A stretch of 9,926 nucleotides of DNA, taken from the NCBI GenBank assembly GCA_026988445.1, contig JALSLF010000486.1:1-9926 (forward strand), read 5' to 3'. How positions within the stretch are numbered: position 1 is the first letter of the stretch; the number at the start of each line of letters is the position of its first letter. Below, in pieces: positions 1 to 7,899 of the stretch. The translations under genes were made by a program, and so were the position numbers. The notes under the pieces are model-generated. The model was not told where the DNA came from. It did not search any database and saw nothing but the letters and a program-made list of their open reading frames with translations. This DNA is from Bacteroidales bacterium. Its GTDB lineage: Bacteria; Bacteroidota; Bacteroidia; Bacteroidales; NBLH01.

Positions 1-1027
1 GTTCAAAGTCCGTAATTTTTTTTCGCAGATTAATTCCAAGCAATACGTTATTATCATCATTTAAACCGTATTGAAAAGTTCGGAACAATAAAACAGGATT
101 AAAAAAATTCATATTAAAACTATTCGGATGATCGGGCGAATTCCCTTGCCAAGTAATCAACTCAAACAAAGAAACTTCAAAGCCCGCAGCAGGCAGCCAA
201 GTTAAAGCATTCATAGAGCCGTACTTCCTGCTGTGGTAACTGTAATAAGCACCGCTAAAAAGCTGATACTGAGTCCAAAGTACCGTGTAGCGAAATTTAT
301 TAAAGTCATAAGTCATTTTTAAAAAAGGATAATTAAAACTATTATCCGATAAAATCATGGAACGGTATCCCTCGCCAATAAATTGTTTTGAATGACCAAA
401 TTGCACATGAAAATCAGGGCTTAATTGAGCCGAAATATAGGCTTCGGCACGCGAATAATCATACTCGTTGGGTTTATGTGCATCGTATTTTGCAGCTCCT
501 TGACCGGGCACAACCCTTTGCGCAAGAACATAATCACTTATATAATCAGGAAAACGTGCTTGATTTTCGTAAAAACTCGAATAAAAAGAAAAACGTTTGC
601 CCAAATCGGCTTTAAACTCAATTCCGCGTGTGTTAATAAAAAATGTACGCGCATCGTTTTGCTGTTTTTTGTACTCTAAGAGCAACAAAGGGTTAATTTG
701 CAAACGAAAATTACCTTCGGTAAAATCAATAAAATCTTCGCGCCGTAATTTCCGGTACAGCCAATTTGCTTTGTGCTTTTGCAAATATTTTTTATCCCTA
801 TCGGGATGATTTAACAAACTGTCGGATATTGCTTTTTTTTGTAAATCGGATTTTATTAAAGGTTTAAGCGATGAAAAAATAGAAGTATTTGAGCGATTAA
901 TTAAAAAAGAGATTTCTTGTGTAGTATAAAAATCTTGCGAATAATTTAACTGTTGCGCATCAACACGCAAATACATACTAAAAAGCAGTAGTAAAAGATA
1001 TTTTTTTTTGATTAACAACTTATACAT
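1..1027 (-). CDS. Outer-membrane protein, Wzi/RemB-like, 3' end beyond the window
   Basis: An open frame of 342 codons begins with ATG at 1027-1025 and is still open at base 1, so the C-terminus is missing. Residues 1-24 form a signal peptide: a Lys-rich start (MYKLLIKKK), a Leu-rich core and a likely cleavage after VDA, before QQ. The mature part is rich in aromatic residues in alternating patterns, as in outer-membrane beta-barrels. Around residues 208-235 it has FGHSKQFIGEGYRS followed by a LSDNSFNYPFLK-type stretch, which I recall from Bacteroidota proteins named capsule-assembly Wzi-like or gliding-motility RemB-like; the family call rests on memory. It would act in the outer membrane in surface-polysaccharide handling or adhesion/gliding. 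Its codons look richer in G+C than the Wadjet genes, suggesting a resident gene. No operon partner is visible. Confidence 0.6.
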   Translation of the reverse strand, partial: MYKLLIKKKYLLLLLFSMYLRVDAQQLNYSQDFYTTQEISFLINRSNTSIFSSLKPLIKSDLQKKAISDSLLNHPDRDKKYLQKHKANWLYRKLRREDFIDFTEGNFRLQINPLLLLEYKKQQNDARTFFINTRGIEFKADLGKRFSFYSSFYENQARFPDYISDYVLAQRVVPGQGAAKYDAHKPNEYDYSRAEAYISAQLSPDFHVQFGHSKQFIGEGYRSMILSDNSFNYPFLKMTYDFNKFRYTVLWTQYQLFSGAYYSYHSRKYGSMNALTWLPAAGFEVSLFELITWQGNSPDHPNSFNMNFFNPVLLFRTFQYGLNDDNNVLLGINLRKKITDFE

Positions 1028-1031
1028 TGTA

Positions 1032-1039
1032 CAAAATTA
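1032..1039 (-). promoter_or_regulatory. Possible Bacteroidota -7 element before the outer-membrane protein gene
   Basis: The minus strand reads TAATTTTG, matching the TAnnTTTG element of Bacteroidota promoters. No convincing TTTG-type -33 element is seen about 19 bases upstream. The element ends only 4 bases before the ATG, so the transcript would be almost leaderless. In such AT-rich DNA a chance match is quite possible. Confidence 0.25.
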
Positions 1040-1287
1040 ATCAAAAAATAATAATGACTGAAAATTATTGTGTTTTCAGATTTACGAAGTACTGTTTTTT
1101 AAGGCATAATATAATTTAGGTATAAATGTTTATTTTATTTATTGGTAAAGTATATGGGTTTGTATAGAATAGTAGCCGATTGCGAAACTCAAATTATTCA
1201 ATTTACGAGAAAGTTGAAGCGAACTACAATGCTTGAATTTACTACTATCACAGCTATTATTGGGTAAGCATTCCTTGGGTGTAGGCC

Positions 1288-2409
1288 TTAATTTATTAAT
1301 ACAAACTCTCTGAAATTATCTCTATCAATCACAGCACTTTCAGCATTATATGTTTCAATAAATGTTTTCGGCAATTTCACTTTTTTCCTATTGTTCCATT
1401 TAAATTCATAACCATATATTTTTCCACTGTGTTCTTCTACAAAATCAACTTCCTGTTGTTGTTTGGTTCTCCAAAAATAAATACGTGCAAGACTTTGTTT
1501 ATATTCAATCTGTTTTACTCTCTCTGAAATTAAGAAATTTTCCCATAAAGCACCTTTATCTGTTCGTAATTCAAGCGGATTAAAATTTCCGATTACCATG
1601 TTCCGAATTCCATTATCATAAAAATAGATTTTTTTATTCATTTTAATTTCATGACGAAGATTACGACTAAAACTACTCAACTTGAAAATTATATATCCTT
1701 TTTGAAGAATATCGATATATTTACTTACTGTATTTTTATCTGCATTTACTATCTGTGCTAATTCAGAATAATTTACTTCACTACCTATTTGTAATGCTAA
1801 TGCCTGAACTAATTTATCCAATACTTCAGGCTTTTGTATATTAGCAAATGAAAGAATATCTTTGTATAAATAACTGTTAACTAAATTTCTAAGAATATTT
1901 ATCTCATCGCCTTGATTATTTAAAACATCAGGATAAAATCCGTATAATAATCTGTTTTCAAGTTGCTGTTCGGAGTATAAATATCCGTGATGTTCTTCAT
2001 ATTCTTCCCATGAAATCGGATATAATTTATATTCCCATTTTCGCCCCGTTAGCGGTTCATTTATTTGGTTTGCTAAATCAAAAGAAGACGAACCACTTGT
2101 AAATAATTGAACATCTTTAAATCTATCTGTAATTATCTTCATTGTAAGGCCAATGCTTTTTATTCGTTGGGCTTCATCAATAAAAACATATTTATGCCGA
2201 GCTAAAATTGAACGAATTTGTTCAGTATTGGGCTCAGTCAATAAAGATCTTGTTTTGGGGTCATCACCATCAAGTAGTAAATAATCTTTGCTTTTAAGAA
2301 TTGATTCTATTAATGTTGTCTTGCCAACCTGTCTTGGTCCAATTAAAACAATTGCTTTTCCCGATCCAATTCTATTTTTAATTATCTTTTCTAAATACCT
2401 TAAATACAT
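1288..2409 (-). CDS. AAA family ATPase with DUF4143 domain
   Basis: A 373-residue protein with the usual layout and length of the stand-alone ATPase/DUF4143 family. An N-terminal AAA domain has Walker A GPRQVGKTT (24-32), Walker B YVFIDEAQ (74-81) and a sensor-like TSGSSS (104-109) followed by TGR (121-123). A middle winged-helix-like segment covers about 205-245. The C-terminal DUF4143 region has WENFLISE (289-296), E320-V-D322 and E335-x-K337, the spacing of a PD-(D/E)XK nuclease fold, although the family's activity is not established. It is common and multi-copy in Bacteroidota and archaea, often found alone, with no settled role. The ATG at 2409 is the only good start and lies just after a TAnnTTTG match. 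The gene has the same direction as the Wadjet operon but is separated from jetD by 384 bp with its own promoter region, so it is probably a separate unit. Confidence 0.9.
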   Translation of the reverse strand: MYLRYLEKIIKNRIGSGKAIVLIGPRQVGKTTLIESILKSKDYLLLDGDDPKTRSLLTEPNTEQIRSILARHKYVFIDEAQRIKSIGLTMKIITDRFKDVQLFTSGSSSFDLANQINEPLTGRKWEYKLYPISWEEYEEHHGYLYSEQQLENRLLYGFYPDVLNNQGDEINILRNLVNSYLYKDILSFANIQKPEVLDKLVQALALQIGSEVNYSELAQIVNADKNTVSKYIDILQKGYIIFKLSSFSRNLRHEIKMNKKIYFYDNGIRNMVIGNFNPLELRTDKGALWENFLISERVKQIEYKQSLARIYFWRTKQQQEVDFVEEHSGKIYGYEFKWNNRKKVKLPKTFIETYNAESAVIDRDNFREFVLIN

Positions 2410-2419
2410 ATTTTTCTTA

Positions 2420-2427
2420 CAAAGATA
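2420..2427 (-). promoter_or_regulatory. Putative TAnnTTTG promoter of the ATPase gene
   Basis: The minus strand reads TATCTTTG, a full match to the Bacteroidota -7 element, with its last base 10 bases before the ATG at 2409. That leaves a very short leader. No TTTG -33 element is seen; the expected place is occupied by the palindrome at 2437-2450, consistent with control by a bound protein. Position and match are seen; promoter activity is inferred. Confidence 0.4.
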
Positions 2428-2436
2428 ATATTTTCG

Positions 2437-2450
2437 GTGAATATATTCAC
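2437..2450. promoter_or_regulatory. Operator-like perfect palindrome, proximal site
   Basis: GTGAATATATTCAC is a perfect 14-bp inverted repeat. It lies 9 bases upstream of the -7 match and 27 bases upstream of the ATPase start codon, where a regulator could block or recruit RNA polymerase. It shares its arms GTGAA/TTCAC with a second site 32 bp further upstream. The regulator is unknown. Confidence 0.5.
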
Positions 2451-2468
2451 TATTAGTTATGTTTTTAT

Positions 2469-2482
2469 GTGAAAATATTCAC
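2469..2482. promoter_or_regulatory. Operator-like palindrome, distal site
   Basis: GTGAAAATATTCAC has the same arms (GTGAA/TTCAC) as the site at 2437-2450 and differs from it at one base in the 4-bp spacer. The centres are 32 bp apart, close to three helical turns, so two dimers would sit on the same face of the DNA. Confidence 0.5.
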
Positions 2483-2546
2483 TTATTATTATGCATTTTT
2501 GTGAGTTGCATTTATATCCGCATACACCTAACGGATGGCAATATGA

Positions 2547-2575
2547 AAAGTTGGGCATTTAAAATCCCAATCTTT
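2547..2575. other. Hairpin inside the intergenic repeat
   Basis: AAAGTTGGG (2547-2555) pairs with CCCAA-t-CTTT (2566-2575), a 9-bp stem with one bulged base and a 10-base loop. Neither strand has a convincing T-run directly after it, so it is not called a terminator, though it could slow or process the jetD transcript. Confidence 0.4.
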
Positions 2576-2686
2576 CAATTTACTATACCGTTTATTTAAT
2601 GTTAAATTATTCATATTTACCACTTTTCGCTCATTTTTTTATATTGCGTGTCGTGCTTTCGAGCTTTCTTTTTTCCTTTATTATTT

Positions 2687-2701
2687 AAAATTTTGTTAGC
2701 A
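2687..2701. repeat. 15-bp inverted repeat, left partner
   Basis: aaaattttgttagca is the exact reverse complement of tgctaacaaaatttt at 9479-9493, on the other side of the Wadjet operon. Both partners lie close to a copy of the longer direct repeat (left 30 bp before it, right about 17 bp after it). The AT-rich half makes part of the match cheap. Confidence 0.4.
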
Positions 2702-2793
2702 TATCTTTCAGTGTTGGCAAAGACATACTCCTTTGCAATTTTTGGTTAAGCGTTGGCTTGTGCGAATTGCAAATGTGTATGGCTGTGCGTAGG

Positions 2794-3936
2794 CTATATT
2801 TCATTTAATCTTTTTCTAAGATAATATAATGGTATTTTTTCTTGCTCTAATCTCCAATTATTTTCTCTGAGTTTTTTGTATAACAAATATTCATCATCGG
2901 TTAATTTTAATTTTATTTGAGTATTTGATATGGCTCCATTATCATATTCAAAAAAATTATTCAAAGTTTCTTCGTCCATTAAAAGGCTTTGAACATTATC
3001 AAAGTACCCTCTTATTTGAGATAATATTTCAAATCCGTGAACATCAATATCACCCCAATAGTAGAAGTTTTTGATTTGATTTAACCAAGATGCTTTTTTC
3101 AAATTGCTTACCTGAAACCCTTTTCCCCATATTGCAATTGCATTGGAAATCTTAGGAAAAGTTAATAAATTCATTAGATTCTCAATAACATATACTTTAT
3201 CTATATTATCAATACTCAATTTCATAAATTGATTAAGCGGAATTGAAATGTCTGAAATATTATGAAAAGTATCATTGCTTATTTTATTATCTAAAATTCG
3301 TAATCTAACAAGCGGTTCATTGTATTTTAAATTAAACCTCTTTTCAAATGAAGTTTCATTTAAATTAGTATGTTCTGAAATTATTATATCCAAAAGTTCT
3401 TTTATTACCCCTCTGTTATTTTCTATAAATTTGGTATGTATTTTTATCGGTAATTCTCTGATATACAAATTTGGTTTGGGATTCATTTTAAAATACCTGC
3501 AAACTTTTAAGATATTTGTCCAAAGAGAGCAATTAGTTATAATTTTTTGAGGATATTTAATAATCCATTTTCTGAGTTCAGGAAATTCTTTTAAAATATT
3601 TCTGTGTTCTTCCTTAAAACAATTAGTTTCTTTTTCTTTGTTAATAAATTTTAAATAATCAGTTTCGTTGTCAAAATAGATTCTCACAGGAAAACTTTGA
3701 GTACCCAATGATTTTGTTTTTCTATCTTCAAAATCAATATTGTAGCCATAATTTTTTTTTAGTTTAGAAGATGAAATTAAATTATCTATATTCTTTTTAT
3801 ATTCTGCAAGTGAATTTCCAATAGTTTTGTTACTTCTAATAACCAAAGGAAAAATATTATCTCCTGATATGATTGCTCGAAGGTAATCAACAAATTTTCT
3901 TTCTGCTTTTTGTTTTATCTCTGTCGGACTTATCAT
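2794..3936 (-). CDS. jetD: JetD, Wadjet nuclease subunit (DUF3322/DUF2220, Toprim)
   Basis: A 380-residue protein of normal length for JetD, the effector that cleaves plasmid DNA brought to it by JetABC. The N-terminal about 200 residues match the DUF3322 type (FVDYLRAIISGDNIFPLVI at 15-33; an RELPI stretch at 160-164). The C-terminal half is DUF2220, a Toprim fold related to topoisomerase VI subunit A. Its catalytic signature is intact: Glu252 in VYVIENLMNLLTFP, a Gly-Lys-Gly turn at 271-273, and D296-x-D298 in YWGDIDVHGFEIL. The family's C-terminal RLEQEKIP (362-369) is present. The ATG at 3936 comes two bases after the jetC stop (TAA-TT-ATG), so translation is probably coupled. It is the last gene of the operon; its TAG stop lies inside a repeat element, so the final residues may have been set by that repeat. 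Confidence 0.93.
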   Translation of the reverse strand: MISPTEIKQKAERKFVDYLRAIISGDNIFPLVIRSNKTIGNSLAEYKKNIDNLISSSKLKKNYGYNIDFEDRKTKSLGTQSFPVRIYFDNETDYLKFINKEKETNCFKEEHRNILKEFPELRKWIIKYPQKIITNCSLWTNILKVCRYFKMNPKPNLYIRELPIKIHTKFIENNRGVIKELLDIIISEHTNLNETSFEKRFNLKYNEPLVRLRILDNKISNDTFHNISDISIPLNQFMKLSIDNIDKVYVIENLMNLLTFPKISNAIAIWGKGFQVSNLKKASWLNQIKNFYYWGDIDVHGFEILSQIRGYFDNVQSLLMDEETLNNFFEYDNGAISNTQIKLKLTDDEYLLYKKLRENNWRLEQEKIPLYYLRKRLNEI

Positions 3937-3938
3937 AA

Positions 3939-6900
3939 TTAGTTAGCTAAATATTTACTACGTTCTTCGTTAAACTGTTCTATACTCATATCATAAAGCC
4001 AAGATGTTGTTTCATTCTTTCTTTCAACATAATGAACAAATGAAATATTATTTTCTACAATATGTATATTGTCTGCGGGTGTCACTACCAATAATTGAAG
4101 ATGTAATTGCTTGCAAAGTGTTAACAAATATCTTGCTTTATCTTCATCTTGTGCTTTAAATGCCTCGTCAATAGCGATAAAACGAAATGAATTGCTTTGT
4201 AATCCATCTTTTGTTAAACCAAATTGGTATGCTATTGCAGAACCGAGAATAGTAAATGTTAGTTGTGCTTTTTCTCCACCGGATAAATGCCCCATTCCTG
4301 AATATGTTTTAAACTTTCGGTCATTTTCACGATAATATTCTTCGGCTTTATATTCATACCAAGTTCTTACATCAAGCACTTTTTCTCTCCATTTTTCATC
4401 TTCAAGTTTTTTGATTAATGGCAGTATTTTGTTTTCAAAATGAAGGCGTTTGCCATCAATTGTTTTGTTCAAATCTACAACACCTGAAATAGCATTATGT
4501 AATAACTTTCTGAATTCCTTTACATTCTCATTAGGCTTTAAATTATAATCCAGTTTGATATATGTAGTTGGAGATGTTTTAAAATCAATTTGCTTTAAGG
4601 AATTATTAAGTGATTTAATATTTGAAACAATATCATCAGACCAAGTTTTAAAAAACATATTAAAGCCTCCAACTCTATCTATTATAGTATCTTCAAGATA
4701 TTTATTAAATCTCTTTTCGAATCGAGGTAAATCTTCTTCTAACAATTCTTGATATTTTTTTTGATATTCTCCAATAAACTCCAAGTTATCAGGGAGTCTA
4801 TTGACATCAGAACGCCAAGACTTAAATTTTTTGGTAATTTCTTCGGAAGGGTTTTTAAAAGCATTAATTTTTTTATTTACTTCTATTTGTAAATCATTTT
4901 TGTTTTTCTGATAACTTTCGATTTTTTCTCTGTTTTCTTTTTGAAATGTTTGTTGTGTGTTACTAAATGTTGTGTAAGTTATTTTTGTTAATTCTTGATA
5001 TTTGTTTTCAAATGATTTAATGTCGAAATTTTTGTCAAAACTTATGGAGTTTAAAACTTTTTCACTATTAGTTATTTTTATTTTTACATCTTCTATGTCT
5101 CTGTTTAAATTAAATTCATTTTGTTCCTTAGTTTTTACTTCATCTTCAATAGATTCTAATTTACTCTCAACAATTTCAAGTTGTTTTTGCAGTTCTTTTT
5201 GTTTGTCATTAGTTTTTTCAAGTTCATCTTTTAATTTTTCTTTTTCATGTATTGTATTAGCATAAAAAGCCCAGTCAATATCATTATAATCTGTATAAAT
5301 TGTAAATAACTTAGAATAATCTTCTTTTAAATTATCATATTTTTTAATCTCTTTTTCAATTTCTTTGACTTTTCGTACAGCTTCTATTTCATCATTCTGT
5401 AATTGTTTTACTTTCTTTTTTAAGAAATTAATTTTTTCTTTATTATCCCAACCGAGCACATAATTTTCAGTGCTTTTTATTTTTCTTCTGTCATCTTTTT
5501 CGTGCTTCCCTTTTCCAAATTTTATCAAGCCCTCTTTTGTCAAAGCTTTTTCATATTTATTAAACTCATCTATATTGTTTACACAATTATAGTTATAGCG
5601 TTTTATTATTTCATCTTCTATCCATTCTATATATTGATTATTTTTCCTGAATTGAAGTTTATTTATTAATTCATTATTTGCTCGATTATTATCCAACATA
5701 GATTTTAAAGACGTATATGGCTTATAAAGATGATAGATAATTCGTCCTCCCAGGTTTGTTTTGTTTACATACTCATTTACTTGTTGATAATATTTTTCAG
5801 GAACAATCAGGCGTAAAGCAAAATTATGAAGTACCTTTTCTATTGCCGGCTCCCACTGCTTTTCATTTTCATTAATTTTCATAAGCTCCCCAACAAATGG
5901 AATTTCTTCTTTCGAGGCTCCGGTATGATTTAATAATTCATTCCTTATTTCAGAAACTCTACCTGAAATATTATTTTTATTTTTTTGTAATGATTTTATA
6001 TTATCTATTTCAGATTTTATTTCTTCTGATATTTTGTCTTTTTTATTTTTGGATAATCTTAAATATTCGTTTTTTTGTTTTATTTTCTCGGTTAAATTGT
6101 CTTTTTCGCTTTTTGCTTTACTTCTGTTTTCATTAAATATCTCTTTGCTTGGATTACTTATTAGTTCTAATTTTTGAACCAAAAAATTATAATCTTCTAA
6201 TTTATTTTTTCTTAAATCTCTTTGTTTTTCCAAACGATTAATTTCTTTTTTTAAATCTTTTATTTGTCGCCCTACTTCATCTTGTTCTATCTGAACAGAT
6301 AATTCAATCTTTTTATCTTCAAGCTCTTTCTTTTTATCCTTAACTTCATCTATGTCTTTTTGTAAATTATTTAAAATTACACTTAACCGTTCTATTTCTT
6401 CATTTGCTAACTCTTTACCTTTTAATGCAAACCAATAAACAGCAATTTCTTTATCTTGATTAAGTTCAGAAAGAGAATTGCTAATATCAACGAGTTGTTT
6501 TGCCAGAAAGTCGATTTCTTTTAGCTGTGCAATTTGCTCTTTTGCTTTATCAATGTTGTTTTTTGCATCCATTAAAGTTAAAAAACTTTCTTTAAGTTGA
6601 ATATATTCGTTTTCGGCATCTCTCCATTCAAGCATATTTTCTCTGATAAATTCATCTAAATCGCCCAAAACCTTAATTCCTACAATTTGATTGAATAGAC
6701 TGAGTGCTTTTGTAGAACGCATACCAAAAACTTGAACAATACGCTCTGCATATTTAGTTGGACCATCAAAGAATTCAATGAATTTTTTAGATTTGTTTGT
6801 ATTGTATGTTTTTGACAGCTTTTTTTTCCAATTACCTTTTGCATCAAAATTGCTAAAATCGTTTGATATTGATAATTTTTTATAAGCAAGCCCAAAGCTC

Positions 6901-7334
6901 GTTTTTAGTACACCATTGGAAAACCACCTAAGCTGAAATATTGTAACAGTTTTTAAATCGGTATTACTAAAATTTGCCAACAATACAGAGTAAGTATTTT
7001 TATCCCTTAATTTTTGAGTAGTAGCACTTAATTCACCTTCTTTGTGAATATTCCCATAATGTCCTAATACATAACTTATCTCATCCCTGTCTCCTTTTTT
7101 TTCAACTCCTGATGATTGATTGTAAAACCGCTGATTTTTTAATGGGACTAAAAGTGTTAATAAAGCATCTATATATGTTGTTTTGCCAGAACCGTTTCCT
7201 CCCGTTAGAAGGGAGTTATTACCTTGCGGATTTATTCTAAAAACTTGCTTATCAAAAGTCCCCCAATTATAAACTTCCATATATTGAAGTCTATATCCTG
7301 CTGCATCAGAACTTGTACTAAATAGACTCAACAT
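3939..7334 (-). CDS. jetC: JetC, Wadjet SMC-like ATPase (MukB-like)
   Basis: The 1131-residue SMC motor of Wadjet. From the start chosen, the N-terminal head begins LSLFSTSSDAAGYRLQYMEV and YNWGTFD, followed by Walker A GGNGSGKT (45-52). A first coiled-coil arm covers about 250-460, a hinge about 475-630 (with IPFVGELMKI, AIEKVLHNFALRLIVP and NKTNLGGRIIYH), and a return arm about 630-850. The C-terminal head has the ABC signature LSGGEK (1017-1022) and Walker B FRFIAIDEA with Asp1056 and Glu1057, so ATP hydrolysis should be possible. Family knowledge: two JetC copies bridge DNA with JetA and JetB and extrude loops. An in-frame ATG at 7361 would add nine residues (44-bp overlap with jetB). I prefer 7334 because the conserved family sequence starts there, but no ribosome-binding site decides it. 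Confidence 0.94.
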   Translation of the reverse strand: MLSLFSTSSDAAGYRLQYMEVYNWGTFDKQVFRINPQGNNSLLTGGNGSGKTTYIDALLTLLVPLKNQRFYNQSSGVEKKGDRDEISYVLGHYGNIHKEGELSATTQKLRDKNTYSVLLANFSNTDLKTVTIFQLRWFSNGVLKTSFGLAYKKLSISNDFSNFDAKGNWKKKLSKTYNTNKSKKFIEFFDGPTKYAERIVQVFGMRSTKALSLFNQIVGIKVLGDLDEFIRENMLEWRDAENEYIQLKESFLTLMDAKNNIDKAKEQIAQLKEIDFLAKQLVDISNSLSELNQDKEIAVYWFALKGKELANEEIERLSVILNNLQKDIDEVKDKKKELEDKKIELSVQIEQDEVGRQIKDLKKEINRLEKQRDLRKNKLEDYNFLVQKLELISNPSKEIFNENRSKAKSEKDNLTEKIKQKNEYLRLSKNKKDKISEEIKSEIDNIKSLQKNKNNISGRVSEIRNELLNHTGASKEEIPFVGELMKINENEKQWEPAIEKVLHNFALRLIVPEKYYQQVNEYVNKTNLGGRIIYHLYKPYTSLKSMLDNNRANNELINKLQFRKNNQYIEWIEDEIIKRYNYNCVNNIDEFNKYEKALTKEGLIKFGKGKHEKDDRRKIKSTENYVLGWDNKEKINFLKKKVKQLQNDEIEAVRKVKEIEKEIKKYDNLKEDYSKLFTIYTDYNDIDWAFYANTIHEKEKLKDELEKTNDKQKELQKQLEIVESKLESIEDEVKTKEQNEFNLNRDIEDVKIKITNSEKVLNSISFDKNFDIKSFENKYQELTKITYTTFSNTQQTFQKENREKIESYQKNKNDLQIEVNKKINAFKNPSEEITKKFKSWRSDVNRLPDNLEFIGEYQKKYQELLEEDLPRFEKRFNKYLEDTIIDRVGGFNMFFKTWSDDIVSNIKSLNNSLKQIDFKTSPTTYIKLDYNLKPNENVKEFRKLLHNAISGVVDLNKTIDGKRLHFENKILPLIKKLEDEKWREKVLDVRTWYEYKAEEYYRENDRKFKTYSGMGHLSGGEKAQLTFTILGSAIAYQFGLTKDGLQSNSFRFIAIDEAFKAQDEDKARYLLTLCKQLHLQLLVVTPADNIHIVENNISFVHYVERKNETTSWLYDMSIEQFNEERSKYLAN

Positions 7335-7899
7335 ATTTTTGTAATTTTTCGTTAAATTCATTTAAGATGTCAAGTGTAATCTTTTCGGTAATAATTTTAT
7401 GAATCTTATACCTCTGTTCTGTTGAATCTGTTTTAATCTCTTTTAAGTAACCTAATTCAACTACTTTTTTAATATATTTATCAATATCTTTAAAAAATTG
7501 CACTTTATTGTATTTTTCACTTAGAAATAATTCTATCTCATTAATTAATTCTTCGTGAGTAATATATTTTTCTGAAATGGCTTCTATTGGATTATTTTCA
7601 AACTCTTCAATTAATTGCCTTAATATTATAAGAATTACAGATGTCTCAAATCCTATTTGTCGTTTTGAAGCAATACCAATTGTATTTCCTTCATTATCTA
7701 TTTCAAACTGTTTAACAAAAGCATATCCATCATTTTCTTTAACAACTAACACTAATCCAATTTGACTGATATAGTTCTGAATTTCTATTTGGTACATTAA
7801 AATATCATTCCAAACAGTATCTTTGCTTTCAATAGTTCCTTTTAGCAACTTAACAATTGCCCTTGAATATGGTTTTATATTTTCTTGTAAACTACTCAT
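7318..7899 (-). CDS. jetB: JetB, Wadjet MukE-like subunit (DUF4194)
   Basis: A 193-residue protein, small and acidic-to-neutral, of the length expected for JetB. The start MSSLQENIKPYSRAIVKLLKG and the central DGYAFVKQ and ETSVILIILRQLIEEFE stretches fit the DUF4194 family, the MukE-like winged-helix subunit that binds the kleisin JetA and helps load or regulate the JetC ATPase. The C-terminal half (about 110-175) looks like a winged helix, with the pattern YITHEELINEIELFL, then ELGYLKEI and QRYKIHKII. It has no catalytic motif, as expected. Its ATG overlaps the jetA stop in ATGA and its 3' end overlaps the jetC start, so the three proteins of the SMC complex are translationally linked. Identification relies partly on position between jetA and jetC. 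Confidence 0.9.
   Translation of the reverse strand: MSSLQENIKPYSRAIVKLLKGTIESKDTVWNDILMYQIEIQNYISQIGLVLVVKENDGYAFVKQFEIDNEGNTIGIASKRQIGFETSVILIILRQLIEEFENNPIEAISEKYITHEELINEIELFLSEKYNKVQFFKDIDKYIKKVVELGYLKEIKTDSTEQRYKIHKIITEKITLDILNEFNEKLQKYVESI

Larger units (their letters stand above)
2520..2800. repeat. Structured intergenic repeat element (copy A) between the ATPase gene and jetD
   Basis: This stretch has no gene. It opens with GCATACACC (2520-2528), whose CATACAC is the complement of GTGTATG at 2775-2781 near the other end. Internal complementary pairs include GCAATAT (2538-2544) with ATATTGC (2641-2647), AAAAGT (2546-2551) with ACTTTT (2622-2627), and a local hairpin at 2547-2575. Its right-hand 70 bases (2732-2800) recur in the same orientation at 9394-9462: tggctt plus gtgcgaattgcaaatgtg at 2754-2777 matches 23 of 24 bases there. 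It resembles multi-copy intergenic repeats that I recall from Bacteroidota genomes, which I cannot verify here. It carries no transposase. The repeat runs through the jetD stop codon. Confidence 0.6.

Noticed and set aside
388..809. Overlapping plus-strand open frames
   Set aside because: They lie opposite the outer-membrane protein gene, whose minus-strand frame has a signal peptide and family-like motifs.
1154..1267. 37-codon plus-strand open frame starting MGLYRIVADCE
   Set aside because: Too short, no recognisable motif and no clear initiation signal; it may be chance or a gene remnant, but nothing supports either.
2437..2482. CRISPR array
   Set aside because: Only two short palindromic units, with no further repeats or cas genes; their position before a promoter fits operators better.
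2520..2783. Integron attC site
   Set aside because: The starting CCTAAC resembles one attC box, but the partner GTTGGCT does not fit GTTRRRY properly and no integron integrase is present. Kept only as a possibility to test.
3939..7334. Housekeeping SMC, RecN or SbcC
   Set aside because: Neighbouring JetA-, JetB- and JetD-type genes and a hinge with the JetC-like sequence pattern place it in Wadjet; it has no SbcC zinc-hook CxxC.
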